Positions 9,658-18,539 of a stretch of DNA of 64,000 nucleotides are shown here, one piece after another. Both the position numbers and the translations under genes were made by a program. Within the stretch, counting starts at the first letter, position 1. The number at the start of each line of letters is the position of its first letter. A model generated the notes under the pieces. That model was not told the DNA's origin, did no database searches, and saw only the letters and a list, made by a program, of their open reading frames with translations. Source of the DNA: Cyclobacteriaceae bacterium (GTDB lineage: Bacteria; Bacteroidota; Bacteroidia; Cytophagales; Cyclobacteriaceae). Location of the stretch: NCBI GenBank assembly GCA_028284125.1, contig JANQSI010000003.1, positions 1-64,000 of the forward strand, given 5' to 3'.

Positions 9658-11152
9658 TTAATGAGTTGACCTTTCCTGTTTAATTCTCTTTCTCTCCAGG
9701 TTAAGTATAAATTCCAAGGCAGCATTCTCCTCATTTTTATACTGTTCAAAAGTTCTAATTACCTGATAATGAGGAATCACACCTCTTCCAAAAGGTAAAC
9801 CCTCGGTATTCATAACAAATTGGAGAGCTGGAATGTCGACAGTAATTTTCGAATTAGGCAGTTCCAATTCTCTGGTATACCCACTTGTATTACCATAAAA
9901 TCCTCCTCCCGTCTCTTGCCCAACGAATATCCCTCTATCATTGGTATAAATCATATTGGAGAATTCGCTCCCTCCTGAGTAAGTGATAGGGCTTATAATG
10001 ACAAACAACTTACCATTAAACTTGTAGCGAGGTTGCTTTTTGAAAGCCATCAATCCATAGCCCGAATTCATTCTTCGTTCATAGCTCCCATCTGACATTT
10101 TTCTGTTTCCAAATACTCTTTCGAAGAATCCAAAAGTCTTGAAAATAATTGGCTCATCAATTCTATTGTCAAGAGTTGCTTTTTGTGTTTTGGCTCTAAC
10201 TTTTTTTGTATTTCTTATAGTTCTGACCCAAATAGGAATACAAAAGTCCTTCATTCCCTTCCGTTCCACCACCATTTGTGCTTACGTCAATAATTAACGT
10301 CTTAATGTCATTATCAATGATTGCAGCAAATGAATTCTTCAGGAACTTCGGATAATTATTGTTAATTCTATTTCTACTTATTTTAGAATTAGAAAAAGAG
10401 TAAATCCCAAGATAGGCAATAGAATCTGTGAGTAACTTAAATTCGAGCAATTCTTTATCTTTCACCTCCCTACTTTCGCCATACCTAACTACTATATTTT
10501 CCTTGATCTCTGAAATCATTAGAGGTTTTATATTTATAGGGCTTGCTGAATTCTCAATTTGAATCTCAAAAGAGTTCATATTACCAAAATAGTAGTAATA
10601 GTATCTGGAAAAGGAAAATCCTTCTAAGTCGCTATACTTTACAGTCTTGATATAGCCATCTGAGGCGAATAAAGATCCGATTTTATCCACTATTTGGATT
10701 GGCGTAAGTCCGTTAATTTTTGTTATTCGATTTCCAGCAACGAATGATTTTTCATTTGATCCATCCTTTACTAAGAATAATTCTTTTCCTAGAAAAGCTA
10801 CTGTGAACGGTAAGTATGTTGCTTGACTTTCAATTCTTTCTTCGGTAGTCGATGGAAGATATATGTCTGTATGATCCTCCCTTGAGAGTGCGACCAGCGG
10901 GGCAATTAATTTGTGGAACTCAAGGATATTTAAATCCTTATTGATCTTTTCTTTAACTTGATGAAAAGCATAATCAACACTGTCTTTGGGAGTGTACCAA
11001 TACATTCCAGAGTGGTACCTATCCAGTCCTTGGTAAAGCAATTCAAGATCATTTAGTAACTGTTGCTTATTAATTCTAGGGAATTCACCAAAGTCCTGAG
11101 CATGAGTAGTGAAGCTAAAAATCCAGAAAAAAAGAATAGAACAAATTTTCAT
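9658..11152 (-). pseudogene. S41-family peptidase, split by a single frameshift
   Basis: Two overlapping frames together encode one S41 (tail-specific/C-terminal processing) protease. The N-terminal part (11152 to 10196) has a signal peptide ending at Ala-Gln and the segment IDVSTNGGGTEGNEG. The C-terminal part (to 9658) carries the nucleophile region ITYSGGSEFSN and a typical S41 C-terminus. The frames meet at a T7 run (10201-10207; A7 in the coding sense). Removing one base there joins ...YKK to VRAKTQ and restores a protein of about 497 residues. Nothing else looks damaged. It is a recent pseudogene, a phase-variable homopolymer or a sequencing error. Transcriptional slippage could also give some full-length product. 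Confidence 0.85.
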
Positions 11153-11680
11153 TCAATCAATGACGAGTTAAAAACCTTTATACCAGCCAAAATAACCACT
11201 TCTAAGTATAATTATGGTGGTGTAGTTCATATGTAAATCTTGATAAGACGATCATTTCTGCAGAATGCAAATAGTTAAAGTACAATGTGCTTTTGTCGAG
11301 ATGGATTCTTAATTATACAGTTCCATACGGTTCTAGACCAGCTTGATTGAGGTGTTGCATCAACTCGGTATCCATTAATTTCAAGAAGACGGTAATAGGA
11401 ATGTGATTCTTATAAAAAAATCAAATCTCGAAATGTTTGTTCACTTATCTTCATTGCTTAAACATCAAAACCTTCACCTACGAACAGGAAATGAAGATTA
11501 ATTGTTGATAATGGTATGACATACTGGCAATTGAAAAGCCAATAAATAAACTAATTCTGAATTTGGTCATTAGACCATAAATGCTTTATTTAAGGGTACA
11601 TGCATAAGAATTGAGCTATAAACCTTGAAGATGGATTAAGAAGTAAAAAGAAAACCAGCTAGTCACCAACCGATAAAAAA
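11153..11680. other. Intergenic region with a possible small gene relic
   Basis: This 528-base gap between the S41 gene and the LytTR regulator is mostly featureless and AT-rich. On the minus strand from 11454 an ATG opens MKISEQTFRDLIFL and stops at an A7/T7 run. Dropping one T (in the A7 at 11414-11420) continues as YKNHIPITVFLKLMDTELMQ... to a stop at 11313, about 46 residues in all. It lacks a clear ribosome-binding site. I do not recognise it. Confidence 0.3.
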
Positions 11681-12394
11681 TTGAAAATTAAAGTTCTGAT
11701 TATCGAAGATAATCCAATCACCGCCCAAGATTTAAGTGAAATAATTACAGCCCAGGGAATGCAGGTTTCCGCCCTGGCCAAGGATAAAAGTGAAGCAAAA
11801 AAGGCCTTAGAGAAAACAGAACCTGATATTCTTCTAGTAGATATCAATTTGAAAAATGGAGATGATGGAGTTGAGTTCATTGAGGAAGCAATTCCTATGA
11901 ATAAAAAGCCAGTGGTGTACCTAACCGCAAATTCAGATAAATCGACAGTTGATAGAGCTTTCAAAACTAAACCTGCTTCATTTCTCACTAAGCCTTATGA
12001 CGAAAAGGATGTAGTAATTGCGATTGAGTTAGCATTCAACAACCATTGTACAGATGTTTTTGTGAGTAAAGCATCTGACACATCATTCATTTTTCTAAAG
12101 AATGGCAAAAGATATGAGAAAGTACCAATTGAAAGTATTCACTACCTTCAAGCCGAAGGAAGCTATAGTAAATTTGTGACCTCAAACAAAGAATACTTTC
12201 TTTCTGGAAACCTCAACAATATCTCAAACAAACTCCAGAACCCATCTTTTTTAAGAATTCACAGATCATATGTTGTTAACATAGACAGTATCACTAGTCT
12301 GGATAATGATTACGTATTCATAGGTGAAAAAAACATCCCAATAAGCAGAAGCTACAAAGAAGATGTTAACAAGATTCTCCGAAGAATCTCATAA
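11681..12394 (+). CDS. LytTR-family response regulator
   Basis: This 237-residue cytosolic DNA-binding regulator has a receiver domain at residues 1-120, with acidic pair E9/D10, phospho-acceptor D54, T82 and K104. A LytTR domain follows at about 140-237 (HYLQAEGSYSKF, FLRIHRSYVVN). The start codon is TTG at 11681. An in-frame stop lies just upstream at 11660-11662 and no ATG is available in a sensible place, so low translation is plausible. No histidine kinase is adjacent, which makes it an orphan regulator. LytTR proteins bind paired direct repeats about 21-22 bp apart; one such pair occurs upstream of siaB in this window. Confidence 0.9.
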   Translation: MKIKVLIIEDNPITAQDLSEIITAQGMQVSALAKDKSEAKKALEKTEPDILLVDINLKNGDDGVEFIEEAIPMNKKPVVYLTANSDKSTVDRAFKTKPASFLTKPYDEKDVVIAIELAFNNHCTDVFVSKASDTSFIFLKNGKRYEKVPIESIHYLQAEGSYSKFVTSNKEYFLSGNLNNISNKLQNPSFLRIHRSYVVNIDSITSLDNDYVFIGEKNIPISRSYKEDVNKILRRIS

Positions 12395-12396
12395 AA

Positions 12397-12418
12397 AAAG
12401 CGACACGACGGTCGCTTT
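12397..12418. terminator. Bidirectional terminator hairpin
   Basis: The inverted repeat AAAGCGAC/GTCGCTTT has a 6-base loop and a run of seven A on its left side, directly after the LytTR stop. It lies between two converging genes and can end both transcripts. Confidence 0.75.
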
Positions 12419-12446
12419 CACTTAAATCCACTAGACAATATTAATT

Positions 12447-13058
12447 TCACTCAGTTTCATCAGAGAATACAAAACTCCCATTATAAGTTCCGGTAAGTGT
12501 CTTCCCTCCTGCAAACTGAAGGTCATAGGTAATGGTAAAGGCTGTAGGTCCACTTCCTGAAACTGTCACAGTACCACCCGTCGCTTCGAATTCATCAAAA
12601 TTTGGATCACCATCAGAATCAACGGTTCCAGTGGGTATAAAAGCTTCTGCCGATGAAAAAAAGTAATTTCCATCAATTGAAGCAAGTACATCTGATTGAG
12701 CATCACTTATGAAATTGAATGTGCCTACGGCAAAACTTGCTGTGGTAGGAGAGTATAATTCTACATAAACCCCAAACGTCAAATCATTGGCTCTATACTC
12801 AATATCACCATCCGAGTCAGTTGTTTGTTGAAAAGCTACATCTGCAATGGTAAAGTCATAATTGTAGTGCGTGTCGCTGGTACCATCATCGGCAGGACTT
12901 CCAGCTCCGTAATCCTCAACAACTCCACCAACCATTGTATAAGTCTTTCCATCAAATGTGATCTGGTTATCCCCAAGATCATCAGAATCATCACTTGAGC
13001 AAGAGGAAAATAGAACAATCGCTCCTAGAACGAGTGTAAGTGTTTTTAAATTTTTCAT
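12447..13058 (-). CDS. Lipoprotein of unknown function
   Basis: This 203-residue predicted lipoprotein starts at the ATG at 13058, where a signal with lipobox LFSSC (Cys20) begins. The open frame extends further but without a signal. After the Cys comes the acidic stretch SSDDSDD, typical of the Bacteroidota lipoprotein export signal for surface display. The mature part is rich in Asp, Gly, Thr and aromatic residues and looks all-beta, with D-S-D-G-D motifs that may bind calcium (TDSDGDI and VDSDGDP). I recognise no named family. It converges with the LytTR gene. Confidence 0.7.
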   Translation of the reverse strand: MKNLKTLTLVLGAIVLFSSCSSDDSDDLGDNQITFDGKTYTMVGGVVEDYGAGSPADDGTSDTHYNYDFTIADVAFQQTTDSDGDIEYRANDLTFGVYVELYSPTTASFAVGTFNFISDAQSDVLASIDGNYFFSSAEAFIPTGTVDSDGDPNFDEFEATGGTVTVSGSGPTAFTITYDLQFAGGKTLTGTYNGSFVFSDETE

Positions 13059-13180
13059 TTCATTCAGCTTTATTCTAGATAGATCAAAAGAATAAGTCTT
13101 TATTGTAGCCTCAAAAAGGGAATTTGTGATCAACAAAATCTCTTTGTGAATGGCACATTTTTTTGCTAAGCGTTTTAATA

Positions 13181-13208
13181 AAAAAGGCATCCGTCCTCGA
13201 CAGATGCC
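13181..13208 (-). terminator. Terminator of the large T9SS protein gene
   Basis: Read on the minus strand, the stem GGCATC/GATGCC is followed by a T-run (A-run at 13181-13185 on the plus strand). It lies about 30 bases past the stop of the 1310-residue gene. A second small palindrome, CCGATAGTATCGG, is at 13217-13229. Confidence 0.7.
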
Positions 13209-13235
13209 CTATGCCCCGATAGTATCGGCGCTGCC

Positions 13236-16200
13236 TTAGTTAGTCTTCAATATTTTACTCGTATGAATAAGAAGTTCTCTCTCATACAACCGAATCATAT
13301 ATTGCCCGGAGTTAAGTGAACTCAAATCCAAAGGCTGATTCTTGCTAATTGATCCACTCAGAACTGCTCTGCCATCCAGGCTGTACATTTGAATGGTGAA
13401 AACTCCATCAACACCAACTTCGAGGAATTCCTGAGCTGGATTAGGATAAATCGTTATGTAATCTTCATCATCAAACCCTAAAGCACTTCCCGAAAATTCG
13501 TAAGCATCAGACTCCTCACTCACGCAATTGTTTGATGTAACCAGCACCGTATAGCTTCCTTCAGTTGTCATGACGATACTACTTCCAAATTCATTGAGTG
13601 TAGTTCCATCCAGCCTCCATTCGTAGCTATCACCAAAAACATTGCTAATGGATAAGGTAGGACCATTAGAATTTGTGAGGTCTGCCACTAACTCAGGTTT
13701 GGCTACACTTGTAACAGAAAGACTAGTAGAGAATGAAGTTTCCGGATCACAAAGACCCGTTACTGTACAACTATATTGATTTCCGTTGAGCGCACTTGTT
13801 GCACCTGTAATTGTAAGTGTATTGCTAGTAGCACCTGAATAAACGCCACCATCCGCAATCGGTGAACCATTTTCTAGCCATTGATATGTTAAAGACTGCC
13901 CCTCAGCTACCAATGAAAAAACAGCGGTTTCATTTTCGCAAATAATCTGTTGAGTCGGTTGTGTAGTAATGTCAACTTCATTGATTGTTAGCAATGCTTC
14001 AAAACTCTCTGCGGTTAAAGTTGTACAAGGAGTCGCAGCAGAAACAACACATTTAAATAGCCAACCATCCATCGACGTATTGAACACTCCTGTTGAACTT
14101 ATATTTGTTGTTCCCTGTCCGGTAAAGCCACTCAACCCTCCAAATGTTGTCCCCCCATCCGTTGAAACTTGCCAATCATAAGTCATATCATCATCTCCTA
14201 CAGCTGTAACAGAAAACGATATCGGCTCTCCAAAACATACCATTTGAGGATCTGGTGAAGCAGTGATAATAGGTAGTCGCTTCACTGTCAAAGTACCTGG
14301 ACCAGAGATTACGTCCGTAACACAACCATTGATCTTCAATCGATATTGATTCCCATCCATTGAGACAGTTGGGTTCGTGATACTTAGAAATCTTGTATCT
14401 GTACCAGAAAACTTGTCATCATCAGAGATATCAACAAAAATACCGGTGCTTCCAAACGCTTCTTGCCATTGATAAGTATGAACTGCAGTATTAAAGTCAT
14501 TTACAAATGGTCCATCAAACATCACCGTAGAATTACCATCATCGCATGCTGTTTCATCTGCAACATCTTGGTTACTAAATGAAAATGAAGGTGTCTCATA
14601 AACCCTAAGTTGAAATATTGATGAATTAATGTCACAGGACGCACTGGTAATAACACACCTAAATTGTCGGTTATGCAAGCTTAGTGATGAAGTAATTGTA
14701 AGCTGATTATCTGAAGCAAAGTAGGTTGCGTTATTGGTAAGATCTATGAAAGCGGATCCAATCCGTTCCTGCCATTGATAGCTTAGATTATCTCCTGTAG
14801 CCTCAACTGTAATGACAGCATCACTTCCCTCGCACACACTGGTAGTAACAGGTTGCTGGGTAATTACTGGTGCATCATCGATGGTGAGTGTTGCACCGGC
14901 AGAATACACGGGAGATGAGCATCCACCTACTTCACACCTATATTGATAACCATCTAATGAGGAAGGAGCTGAGGTCAGGTCTAATGTATTTGAATTTACA
15001 CCTGAATATACCGCATCATCAGAAAGGTCGACAAAGCCCATACCATCATCTACCTGCCATTGATAGTTCACTCCAATCAAGCTGCCTAAGGACGAGTTGA
15101 CTGAAAATGATGTGGTCACTCCTTGACCTGTATTGCAAACGGTAACATCCATTGGATCTTCGGTTATAGACGGAACTCCGTGAATGGTTAGGAGACCCAG
15201 GCCGCTGATTACTTCACAGCCATTAGCTGAGATCACACACCTGAATTGCGCGTTTATCAAACCATCTGAGTTGTCGGAATCAAACAGTTCAGGTAGCGAA
15301 TTGTCCGCTCCGGTAATATCAAGGCTTGCAGTAGTCGTTCCAGAATATGCGCCTGCATCAGATAGATCCGCATAAGTATTAGTTCCTGCTACACGGTATT
15401 GCCATTGATAAGAAAGGGCTCCTGCAGAAGTCGCTTCTACTGATATAGTAGCATCACCGCTTTCACAAACTGCTGTGAAATTAGCATCCTTAGTGATAAC
15501 AGGAGCTTCTGTAACAGTCAGCACTACTTCATCAGAGTTAATAGTTGTACACTTTGTAACAACGCATCTGAACTTATTTCCATTTAAATCATTTTGCGAC
15601 AAACCATTTCCTGAAATGGTCATTGTAGTAGATTTTGAGCCATTTATATTACTTGCACCTGAGACTCCTAAAACAACACCATCACCAAGGTCCACAAAAC
15701 CAGCTCCTGAGTTATCGTCCATTTGCCATTGATAAGTGATGGGAACGCCAGCGCCTGAAGCAACCACACTAAAGACTGCATTTTCGTTATCGCAAATGGA
15801 TGCATCCACAGGTTGATTGGTAATAGCAAGATCGTTGTTAACAAAAATCAAATTTTGTTCGATTACCTCGTTTGTCCCATCTGAAGAAGTCACCTCTAAT
15901 GTCACGTCAAATTCGCCTCCATTCGTATAAGTAACCACCGGGCTTAAATCAGTGGATGTGGCTGGCGTACCACCCTCAAAAGTCCAATTCACCGAGGTTA
16001 TTGAATTTGAGGCCACCTCAATAAAACTGAAAGCGATGGGTTCATCTTCACAGACGATCGTTTTATCCGCTACGATTGTAGCACTGGGATCATTTAATAC
16101 CAATTCACCAGTAGTTAGTTCTCCTGCAAAAATGCCAAGTCCATCGGCTGAAGCACCTCCTGGAAGTTCCTTATTCCAGGTTGTTCCGTCATAGGTTTCT

Positions 16201-17168
16201 ATTTGAACCGGGGAGTTATTTCCACCAAAACTGGAATCTCTAAATGTACCAGAGACAACCAAATTTCCATCATAGACGATCATATCATTTAGAAAAGAAA
16301 GTGTCGAAAACTCAGGTGTCACTGAGACTGTGTTGATAACGGTAAGTGTGGAAGCCAAATCCCACTTGACAAGCCGAGGATTTGAGTTGAAAATATCATC
16401 CCGTATCGTGAACACATATAAATCACTTCCGTAGGACTTAATTTTATCTATGTAACCAGCATTTGTATAAAGTGTAGCAAATGCGTCAACATTGTCCCAC
16501 TCTTGATTCACTCCATCCCATACCGCAATATTATCGAGCGAGGCATTAGTAGCAACATCATTGTCAAATTGACCTGCTATGTAGAGTTGACCACCATGAA
16601 CATCCATTGTTGAGACTTCTCCGCTTCTTACTCCTTCGTCAAAAAGAACCCAGTTGGTACCATTGTGGCCAATAATGTTTTGAATTCCGGTCGAACCACC
16701 GAATAGACCACTGAATGTCCCTCCCATCATAAGATTTCCATTGAACTCAACCAAGTCATAAACAGATCCGAAGCTTGGAAAGTCTGCGATAGGTTGCCAT
16801 GCAGTTCCGTTCCATTTAACTACACCCACATAATTCGTACTACTTATGGAAATGCTGAATGTTCCTGCTGCATATAACTCTCCATTAAATACCTCGAGGG
16901 CATAAATTCCTGCACTAAAATCCGTATTTTCAACAAACCCAGTCCCAACTGCTGACCAGTCGGTACCATCCCATTTCATTATAAATGATTGGAAAAATGC
17001 ATTCCAGGTACCCCCAACATAAAGTTCACCTCCAAATTCAATAACAGCCCGGCCCTTAAAACCAGATCCTGATGCCCCTAAGAAGTTTTCATCCCATTTC
17101 TGAGCGCTAACCGTGAATGAGGTTACAAGGCATAATAAACAAACTAGACTTTTGTAAAATTTCTTCAT
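13236..17168 (-). CDS. Giant secreted Ig-like repeat protein with T9SS sorting domain
   Basis: This 1310-residue protein starts at the ATG at 17168 (signal peptide about 1-23, ending Ser-Ala-Gln). Residues 24-370 form a repeated beta-propeller-like region with W-D/N-G-T-x-W and F-N-G-x-L-Y motifs. A PKD-like domain follows (about 385-460), then seven or eight Ig-like modules of about 90-110 residues, each with a Y-Q-W-Q core strand and an F/Y-x-C-x-V strand. The last about 75 residues are a type A T9SS sorting domain (IYPNPAQEFLEV... SSLNSGQYMIRLYE). It should be secreted through T9SS and attached to the cell surface or released. The modules bind an unknown ligand; adhesion is a reasonable guess. 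Confidence 0.9.
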   Translation of the reverse strand: MKKFYKSLVCLLCLVTSFTVSAQKWDENFLGASGSGFKGRAVIEFGGELYVGGTWNAFFQSFIMKWDGTDWSAVGTGFVENTDFSAGIYALEVFNGELYAAGTFSISISSTNYVGVVKWNGTAWQPIADFPSFGSVYDLVEFNGNLMMGGTFSGLFGGSTGIQNIIGHNGTNWVLFDEGVRSGEVSTMDVHGGQLYIAGQFDNDVATNASLDNIAVWDGVNQEWDNVDAFATLYTNAGYIDKIKSYGSDLYVFTIRDDIFNSNPRLVKWDLASTLTVINTVSVTPEFSTLSFLNDMIVYDGNLVVSGTFRDSSFGGNNSPVQIETYDGTTWNKELPGGASADGLGIFAGELTTGELVLNDPSATIVADKTIVCEDEPIAFSFIEVASNSITSVNWTFEGGTPATSTDLSPVVTYTNGGEFDVTLEVTSSDGTNEVIEQNLIFVNNDLAITNQPVDASICDNENAVFSVVASGAGVPITYQWQMDDNSGAGFVDLGDGVVLGVSGASNINGSKSTTMTISGNGLSQNDLNGNKFRCVVTKCTTINSDEVVLTVTEAPVITKDANFTAVCESGDATISVEATSAGALSYQWQYRVAGTNTYADLSDAGAYSGTTTASLDITGADNSLPELFDSDNSDGLINAQFRCVISANGCEVISGLGLLTIHGVPSITEDPMDVTVCNTGQGVTTSFSVNSSLGSLIGVNYQWQVDDGMGFVDLSDDAVYSGVNSNTLDLTSAPSSLDGYQYRCEVGGCSSPVYSAGATLTIDDAPVITQQPVTTSVCEGSDAVITVEATGDNLSYQWQERIGSAFIDLTNNATYFASDNQLTITSSLSLHNRQFRCVITSASCDINSSIFQLRVYETPSFSFSNQDVADETACDDGNSTVMFDGPFVNDFNTAVHTYQWQEAFGSTGIFVDISDDDKFSGTDTRFLSITNPTVSMDGNQYRLKINGCVTDVISGPGTLTVKRLPIITASPDPQMVCFGEPISFSVTAVGDDDMTYDWQVSTDGGTTFGGLSGFTGQGTTNISSTGVFNTSMDGWLFKCVVSAATPCTTLTAESFEALLTINEVDITTQPTQQIICENETAVFSLVAEGQSLTYQWLENGSPIADGGVYSGATSNTLTITGATSALNGNQYSCTVTGLCDPETSFSTSLSVTSVAKPELVADLTNSNGPTLSISNVFGDSYEWRLDGTTLNEFGSSIVMTTEGSYTVLVTSNNCVSEESDAYEFSGSALGFDDEDYITIYPNPAQEFLEVGVDGVFTIQMYSLDGRAVLSGSISKNQPLDLSSLNSGQYMIRLYERELLIHTSKILKTN

Positions 17169-17203
17169 AATTGTGGTTGTTAGATAAAACATTTGAATAC
17201 TTT

Positions 17204-17240
17204 GAAAGCTACCCTCCCGAAAAATCGGGAGGGTACTTTC
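17204..17240 (-). promoter_or_regulatory. Strong hairpin in the leader of the T9SS gene
   Basis: An 11-bp perfect stem TACCCTCCCGA/TCGGGAGGGTA with a 4-base loop is extended by flanking GAAAG/CTTTC with one base bulged. It ends 36 bases upstream of the start codon of the 1310-residue gene. No T-run follows, so it is not a simple terminator. It may stabilise the mRNA, act as a leader regulatory structure, or be a repeat copy. Confidence 0.5.
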
Positions 17241-17456
17241 AGGCTACCTTGTCTCCAAAGCTGAACGAATAGCCTATGAAGTACTTTTCGCAAGTGCTAT
17301 CGTCCCTTATTGGGCATATCCTCGAATAGTCGTATTGAAAAAACAATCGACTTCCGCAAAGGATTGAACCATTTAATTGCGTGATGATCTTCGTTCATAA
17401 TGTCAGCTTTAGAGTAGAAATAACTTTATACTAAAGTGACGAAGAGGTATTCGCTT

Positions 17457-17489
17457 AAAAAAAGGTCTCTTTGCAGAGGGTACAAAGAG
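17457..17489 (-). terminator. Terminator of the YheT-like hydrolase gene
   Basis: On the minus strand the stem CTCTTTG/CAAAGAG has a 9-base loop. It is followed after three bases by seven T. It lies about 30 bases downstream of the hydrolase stop. Confidence 0.75.
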
Positions 17490-17517
17490 TTTGTGAGTGA
17501 CAATTTTTTTTTGTGGA

Positions 17518-18480
17518 CTACTTAGGAAGAATGACTTCCTCAATAAATCTTTCAGCCGCATGTTCCATGTAGCTAAGATCTTTGGCTGATGTAGTGAACC
17601 CAACATGACCTCCTTTTTCGGGCATTTCCAAATGAATGAGGTCACTTTGTCTTGCAAGATCAACGGGATAACACTTCTCTCCTAGCATTGGATCATTTAA
17701 GGCATTGACGATCAAAAGAGGAACTGTGATCTTATCCAGGTATTGATCACTGGTGATTTTACTATAAAAATCATCAGCATCTCTATAGCCTGGAAATAAC
17801 TTGAGAGTGAAACGTTCATCGAATTCAGGAAAGGTTTTTACTTCATCAATTCCAGTCATGTCAAATTCCATGAGTTTCGATTTTTCCCGAATCTTTTGCT
17901 TAAATCTCCTGATGAACTTGCGTTCATACATTTGATTTCCCTTAAGTCTGAGTTGTTCGGCACTTTCTTTTACATTACAAGGCACAGAAAAGGAGATCGC
18001 ACCTTTTATACGATCATCAACTTCTCTCTCACCCAAATACTTTTGCTGCATTCCGCCTCCCATTGAATAACCCATCAAGACTACTTCCTCATAACCATTA
18101 CTTAGCCCTCTTTCAATAACACTTGCAATATCCTCGGTGGCACCATGATGGTAAAACCTGGGAAGTCGATTCATTTCTCCACTACAACTTCTATTGTTCC
18201 AGGCCAAAATATCCCAACCTTTATTTGAAAAAAATTTTGCCGGTCGTTGAATGTAATGACGCTGAGAGCTTCCTTCCAGACCATGACTTAAAACCAACAA
18301 TCTTCTGTTATCATTCTTAATCCAATCGAGATCAAGAAAATCGCCATCTTCAAGTTCAAGACGTTCCCGTTCATACTCAACTCCCTTCACTTTATAAAAA
18401 AGAGAAGGAATTATTGTCTCCAAATGCTCATTAAAAAGGTACCAAGGACTATTATTATAACTTGAGTTTTGAATAGGCAC
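17518..18480 (-). CDS. YheT-family alpha/beta hydrolase
   Basis: This 320-residue cytosolic alpha/beta-fold hydrolase belongs to the YheT (COG0429) group. It has the oxyanion segment LSHGLEGSS (about 64-72), the nucleophile elbow GYSMGG with Ser139, an acid at Asp263 (NALNDPM) and His292 (KGGHVGF), so the triad is complete. The N-terminus W-Y-L-F-N-x-H-L-E-T-I-I-P is characteristic of YheT members. The substrate is unknown; esters or acyl lipids are likely. It is divergent from the TonB receptor at 18540 with about 60 bases between them. Confidence 0.85.
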   Translation of the reverse strand: MPIQNSSYNNSPWYLFNEHLETIIPSLFYKVKGVEYERERLELEDGDFLDLDWIKNDNRRLLVLSHGLEGSSQRHYIQRPAKFFSNKGWDILAWNNRSCSGEMNRLPRFYHHGATEDIASVIERGLSNGYEEVVLMGYSMGGGMQQKYLGEREVDDRIKGAISFSVPCNVKESAEQLRLKGNQMYERKFIRRFKQKIREKSKLMEFDMTGIDEVKTFPEFDERFTLKLFPGYRDADDFYSKITSDQYLDKITVPLLIVNALNDPMLGEKCYPVDLARQSDLIHLEMPEKGGHVGFTTSAKDLSYMEHAAERFIEEVILPK

Positions 18481-18539
18481 TGTCGGCTCAATTTTTGCTT
18501 ATCAAAATACTATAATATTGCGCCAATTTAGGTTACTGA

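Larger units (their letters stand above)
17169..17517. other. Intergenic region upstream of the T9SS protein
   Basis: The gap of about 350 bases between the hydrolase stop and the T9SS gene start has no coding frame I trust. It holds a terminator for the hydrolase (17457-17489) and a strong hairpin near the T9SS gene start (17204-17240). The promoter of the T9SS gene should lie between them, but I see no exact TAnnTTTG match. Confidence 0.6.

Noticed and set aside
10196-10275. Programmed frameshift signal in the S41 gene
   Set aside because: The A7 run is slippery, but no stimulating structure or Shine-Dalgarno is seen and S41 proteases are not known to use frameshifting; a simple indel explains it better.
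13800-15800. Possible CRISPR or tandem DNA repeat from regularly spaced TTGCCATTGATA-like words
   Set aside because: They encode the repeated Y-Q-W-Q strand of Ig-like domains in one open reading frame; spacers are coding and unequal.
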